A DNA stretch of 8,399 bases from Spirochaetota bacterium (lineage in GTDB: Bacteria; Spirochaetota; JAGLSM01; JAKPMW01): the NCBI GenBank assembly GCA_029548715.1, contig JAKPMW010000138.1:1-8399 (forward strand). Direction: 5' to 3'. The translations under genes and the position numbers were made by a program. Shown here piece by piece: positions 6,289 through 8,399 of this stretch; positions within the stretch are counted from its first letter, which is position 1; every line of letters starts with the position of its first letter. The notes below the pieces were generated by a model, which saw nothing but the letters and a program-made list of their open reading frames with translations, was not told the origin of the DNA and did no database searches.

Positions 6289-7848
6289 TCACTTGCCCTC
6301 CAGTATGCGGATGATGTTACCGGCCAGTTCGCTGGCGGCTGCGTTTGACGGCATCATGATGGCACCGGCCTGCTCAAGACCAGCCTTGATGCGCGATCTG
6401 TTTTGCGGATCCCCGTCGGTTCCGGTGATCGAGCAGATAATCAATAACTCGGGTGCGATTTTTTTGGCCTCGCTAAAGGCCGGGACAAACTCAGCAAGCG
6501 GGTCCATGTGCGATCCGTATCCAAGGACGAGATCCAGGAGGAGGATGGCGACTTCCTTGTCGGCGGCCTCGTCGGTGATTTTTTTATTGCGCAGCGAAAA
6601 ATCGATCATCGGGTGGGGCCGGCCGACGGTAAACTCGTCCTCGCCCAGGTCGATGATGGTGTGCCCGACGCTTTTCCATGAGTCCTTGAGGCGGTATTCG
6701 GGGTTAAGGGGTGCATTGCTGTTGATAAACCCGATCATGTCCTTGCAGATGAGCTGGGTTTCATCACACAGCGTGCCGCCTGAAAAGAGTCCGCGCAGGT
6801 ATTTGCCGCGACATCTTGGGGCCAGGGCCTTGGCCTGCTCAAGAATGCCAGCCCGGCGGTCGGCGATTTTTTTGCGACATTCGTCAACGCTGGCCCCTTT
6901 TGAAAGGGCGGCCGCGATGACAGCGGTTTCTTCGAGGGTTGAGCCGGCAATCGCTCCGGCGGCCTCAAGGATTTTTGGGTCACCTCCGATGAAGATGCCC
7001 ACGACCGGTTTTTTGATGGTCTTGATCTCGTCAGCGATCTTGCGCAAGACTGATTCATGCGGGGGTTTTGAGACAAGGACAATCACCTTGGTTGCCGGGT
7101 CAGCGGCCAGGGCCCGCATGGCATCGATAAACATGATCCCGCCGATGGCTTCCTTGACGTCGCGGCCACCGGTTCCGATGGCCTGGGAGATGCCGGCTCC
7201 TTCGTTGGAAATGATCGTCATCACTTCCTGCAGGCCTGTTCCGGATGCGGCCACAATCCCGCAGTCACCCTTTGAGAGGACATTGGCAAAGGCCAGGGGG
7301 ACACCATTGATCACGGCAGTACCACAATCCGGTCCCATCACAAGCAGTCCCTTGTCGTGGGCAAAGCGTTTGAGCTTGAGCTCATCCTCGATGGACACAT
7401 TGTCCGAAAACATCATGACATGCAGGCCCTGCCTGAGTGCCCGCATGGCCTCGCGGCCCGCATAGCGTCCGGCGACGGAGATGAGGGAAATATTTGCTCC
7501 GGGGAGGGCTTCGACAGCGCCTTCGAGACTCTTGGGTGAAAAATTGGTCCCGCCCTCATCCTTTTTGTTGCGCAGTGCCTTGAACATCGCGTCGATCTTG
7601 ACCAGGGTTTCTTCGACCACCGTGTCGCTCTCGGCCTTGAGCGCCAGCAGAAGATCGGTATCGTCCGCCTGATCAAAGAGTTCGGGGATGTAGAGGTTCG
7701 CCCCACGGACGATCTCCTTGTTCTGCGCCGTTCCCATCACGATCGCAGAGTCGGCGATGCCTGGCAGCGTGTTGACCTCTTTTGAGACGATCATCAGGCT
7801 GACAGAGTCGAAATACTCGCCTTTTTTTACAAAACCTTTAAGCACCAT
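6289..7848 (-). CDS. fdrA: FdrA family protein, acyl-CoA synthetase-like subunit of the carbamoyltransferase complex
   Basis: This 519-residue protein is of the FdrA (AllF) family and is built like succinyl-CoA synthetase: an N-terminal FdrA-specific region (1-115), a Rossmann CoA-binding-like domain with MGPDCGTA (171-178), ASGTGLQE (201-208) and GTGGRD (225-230), and a ligase-type second domain with GLFSGGTLC (353-361), TGTDGDPQ (475-482) and MPSNAAAS (499-506). In E. coli this protein with AllG and AllH converts oxalurate and phosphate to oxamate and carbamoyl phosphate. The usual SucD phosphohistidine motif is not seen, as is normal for the family. Length is close to the E. coli protein of about 555 residues. 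I start it at ATG 7848-7846: AAGGAG at 7861-7856 is seven bases upstream. A longer start at 7884 would place that site inside the gene and add 12 unlike residues. The first 11 bases overlap the end of the DUF2877 gene, so the genes are cotranscribed and coupled. Confidence 0.95.
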   Translation of the reverse strand: MVLKGFVKKGEYFDSVSLMIVSKEVNTLPGIADSAIVMGTAQNKEIVRGANLYIPELFDQADDTDLLLALKAESDTVVEETLVKIDAMFKALRNKKDEGGTNFSPKSLEGAVEALPGANISLISVAGRYAGREAMRALRQGLHVMMFSDNVSIEDELKLKRFAHDKGLLVMGPDCGTAVINGVPLAFANVLSKGDCGIVAASGTGLQEVMTIISNEGAGISQAIGTGGRDVKEAIGGIMFIDAMRALAADPATKVIVLVSKPPHESVLRKIADEIKTIKKPVVGIFIGGDPKILEAAGAIAGSTLEETAVIAAALSKGASVDECRKKIADRRAGILEQAKALAPRCRGKYLRGLFSGGTLCDETQLICKDMIGFINSNAPLNPEYRLKDSWKSVGHTIIDLGEDEFTVGRPHPMIDFSLRNKKITDEAADKEVAILLLDLVLGYGSHMDPLAEFVPAFSEAKKIAPELLIICSITGTDGDPQNRSRIKAGLEQAGAIMMPSNAAASELAGNIIRILEGK

Positions 7849-8399
7849 TGTTTGTCTCCTTGTGCCAAGATTCAACTGATACAATATTCAGATACTGGGC
7901 TGCGGTCATGAAGAATCCGCTTGCCAGATCAGAGCCGGAAGTGGACCCGTGGGACAGGATCCGCCTGATGCGCATCTCGACAGTTGCGCGATCGGCAGGG
8001 GAGCCTCTGCGGGCCAGGGAGCAGAGTGTTTCGGCGGTATTGCGCATGACGGCGGGCCAGCGGTTTGCAATGGCATGGCGCACAAAGGTACGTGAAAATT
8101 TGCCGCATGCGTCCAGCCCGTCCTGCAGCGGGAGGGCGAGCGCTGCGGGCGCGCATGAACCGGGGTGTACCGTAGCGAGAAAATGCAGGGCCAGCATGCT
8201 CCCGCACAAAAAGTCATCCCCGCTTGGGGTCAGACCATATCCGCTTCCGGCAAGAAGTCGTACGGCACTGGGATAGTCGCGCTTGAGACAGGCCCGGGCG
8301 CCGTCCATAAAGCGGGCCAGCATGGCCGTATCAAAGCCACCGGAAAAAAAGCGCTTTCGGCTGCGATCGAATACGACGGCCATGCTGGTATCCGCCGCG
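7838..8399 (-). CDS. DUF2877 protein, YlbF/AllH-type subunit, partial (5' end off the window)
   Basis: The frame is open from the right edge to TAA at 7840-7838, giving 186 visible residues. An ATG at 8383 exists, but the family is about 270-300 residues and the frame continues upstream of that ATG without a stop, so the true start lies beyond the window and roughly 100 residues are missing. The family signature GSGYGLTPSGDDFLCG falls at visible residues 52-66 and a second conserved stretch HGSTSGSDLASGF at about 150-162; both match the GxGPGLTPSxDD and GHTSGxDxxxGF regions I recall in YlbF. In E. coli this protein is the third part of oxamate carbamoyltransferase, in the order fdrA-ylbE-ylbF; here it is first. 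There is an 11-base overlap with fdrA. The role of the subunit inside the complex is not established from sequence. Confidence 0.9.
   Translation of the reverse strand, partial: AADTSMAVVFDRSRKRFFSGGFDTAMLARFMDGARACLKRDYPSAVRLLAGSGYGLTPSGDDFLCGSMLALHFLATVHPGSCAPAALALPLQDGLDACGKFSRTFVRHAIANRWPAVMRNTAETLCSLARRGSPADRATVEMRIRRILSHGSTSGSDLASGFFMTAAQYLNIVSVESWHKETNNGA
7856..7861 (-). promoter_or_regulatory. Ribosome binding site fixing the fdrA start
   Basis: AAGGAG reads at 7861-7856, seven bases from ATG 7848, inside the end of the DUF2877 gene. It argues against the longer frame beginning at 7884. Confidence 0.85.

Noticed and set aside
6233..7465. A 410-codon open frame on the plus strand
   Set aside because: It lies wholly antisense to fdrA and the start of the DUF1116 gene, is rich in Ser/Arg/Pro/Met with no recognisable domain, and reflects the codon bias of the genes on the other strand.
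7849..7884. A longer fdrA start at 7884
   Set aside because: The AAGGAG site for ATG 7848 would fall inside the gene, and the extra 12 residues do not look like the family's N-terminus.
8381..8383. ATG 8383 as the true start of the DUF2877 gene
   Set aside because: The frame stays open to the window edge, no ribosome site is seen before this ATG, and the product would lack about 100 residues usual for the family.

Overview
Every supported gene lies on the minus strand, so the window reads right to left. It looks like a stretch of an anaerobic bacterial chromosome of moderately high G+C, with strong AAGGAG/GGAGG ribosome sites, short intergenic gaps and two clear intrinsic terminators. The mix of an FdrA/DUF1116/DUF2877 set, an amidase, a metal-dependent cyclase-family hydrolase and a DUF35-paired thiolase-like protein would suit a Desulfobacterota-type or similar anaerobic degrader. 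That assignment is inference; no marker gene is present. There are no RNA genes, mobile elements or CRISPR arrays.

Right block (8399 to 3942): a DUF2877 protein (5' end beyond the window), FdrA, DUF1116 (YlbE-type) and, after a 121-base gap with two hairpins, a cyclase-family hydrolase that ends at a strong terminator (3888-3927). The first three match the families of E. coli AllH, AllF and AllG, which together form oxamate carbamoyltransferase (N-carbamoyl acid + phosphate to carbamoyl phosphate + amide/amine). The usual partner, carbamate kinase, is not in the window.

Middle block (3810 to 2442): an amidase-signature hydrolase as its own transcription unit, with a 29-base dyad (possible operator) upstream and a terminator (2442-2466) downstream.

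Left block (2406 to 1): a possible promoter, a GNAT-like protein, a 118-base gap that can fold into a branched structure, a thiolase-fold protein with proline in place of the catalytic cysteine, and the first 97 codons of a DUF35 zinc-ribbon/OB partner running off the left edge. A cysteine-less thiolase fold plus DUF35 recalls the Ltp2-ChsH2(DUF35) retro-aldolases more than true thiolases.

Working idea (inference): the locus breaks down a cyclic or N-carbamoylated amide. The cyclase-family enzyme or amidase opens C-N or ester bonds, the FdrA complex recovers carbamoyl phosphate, and the carbon skeleton is handled as a CoA thioester by the thiolase-fold/DUF35 pair. The terminators mean the three blocks need not share a function.
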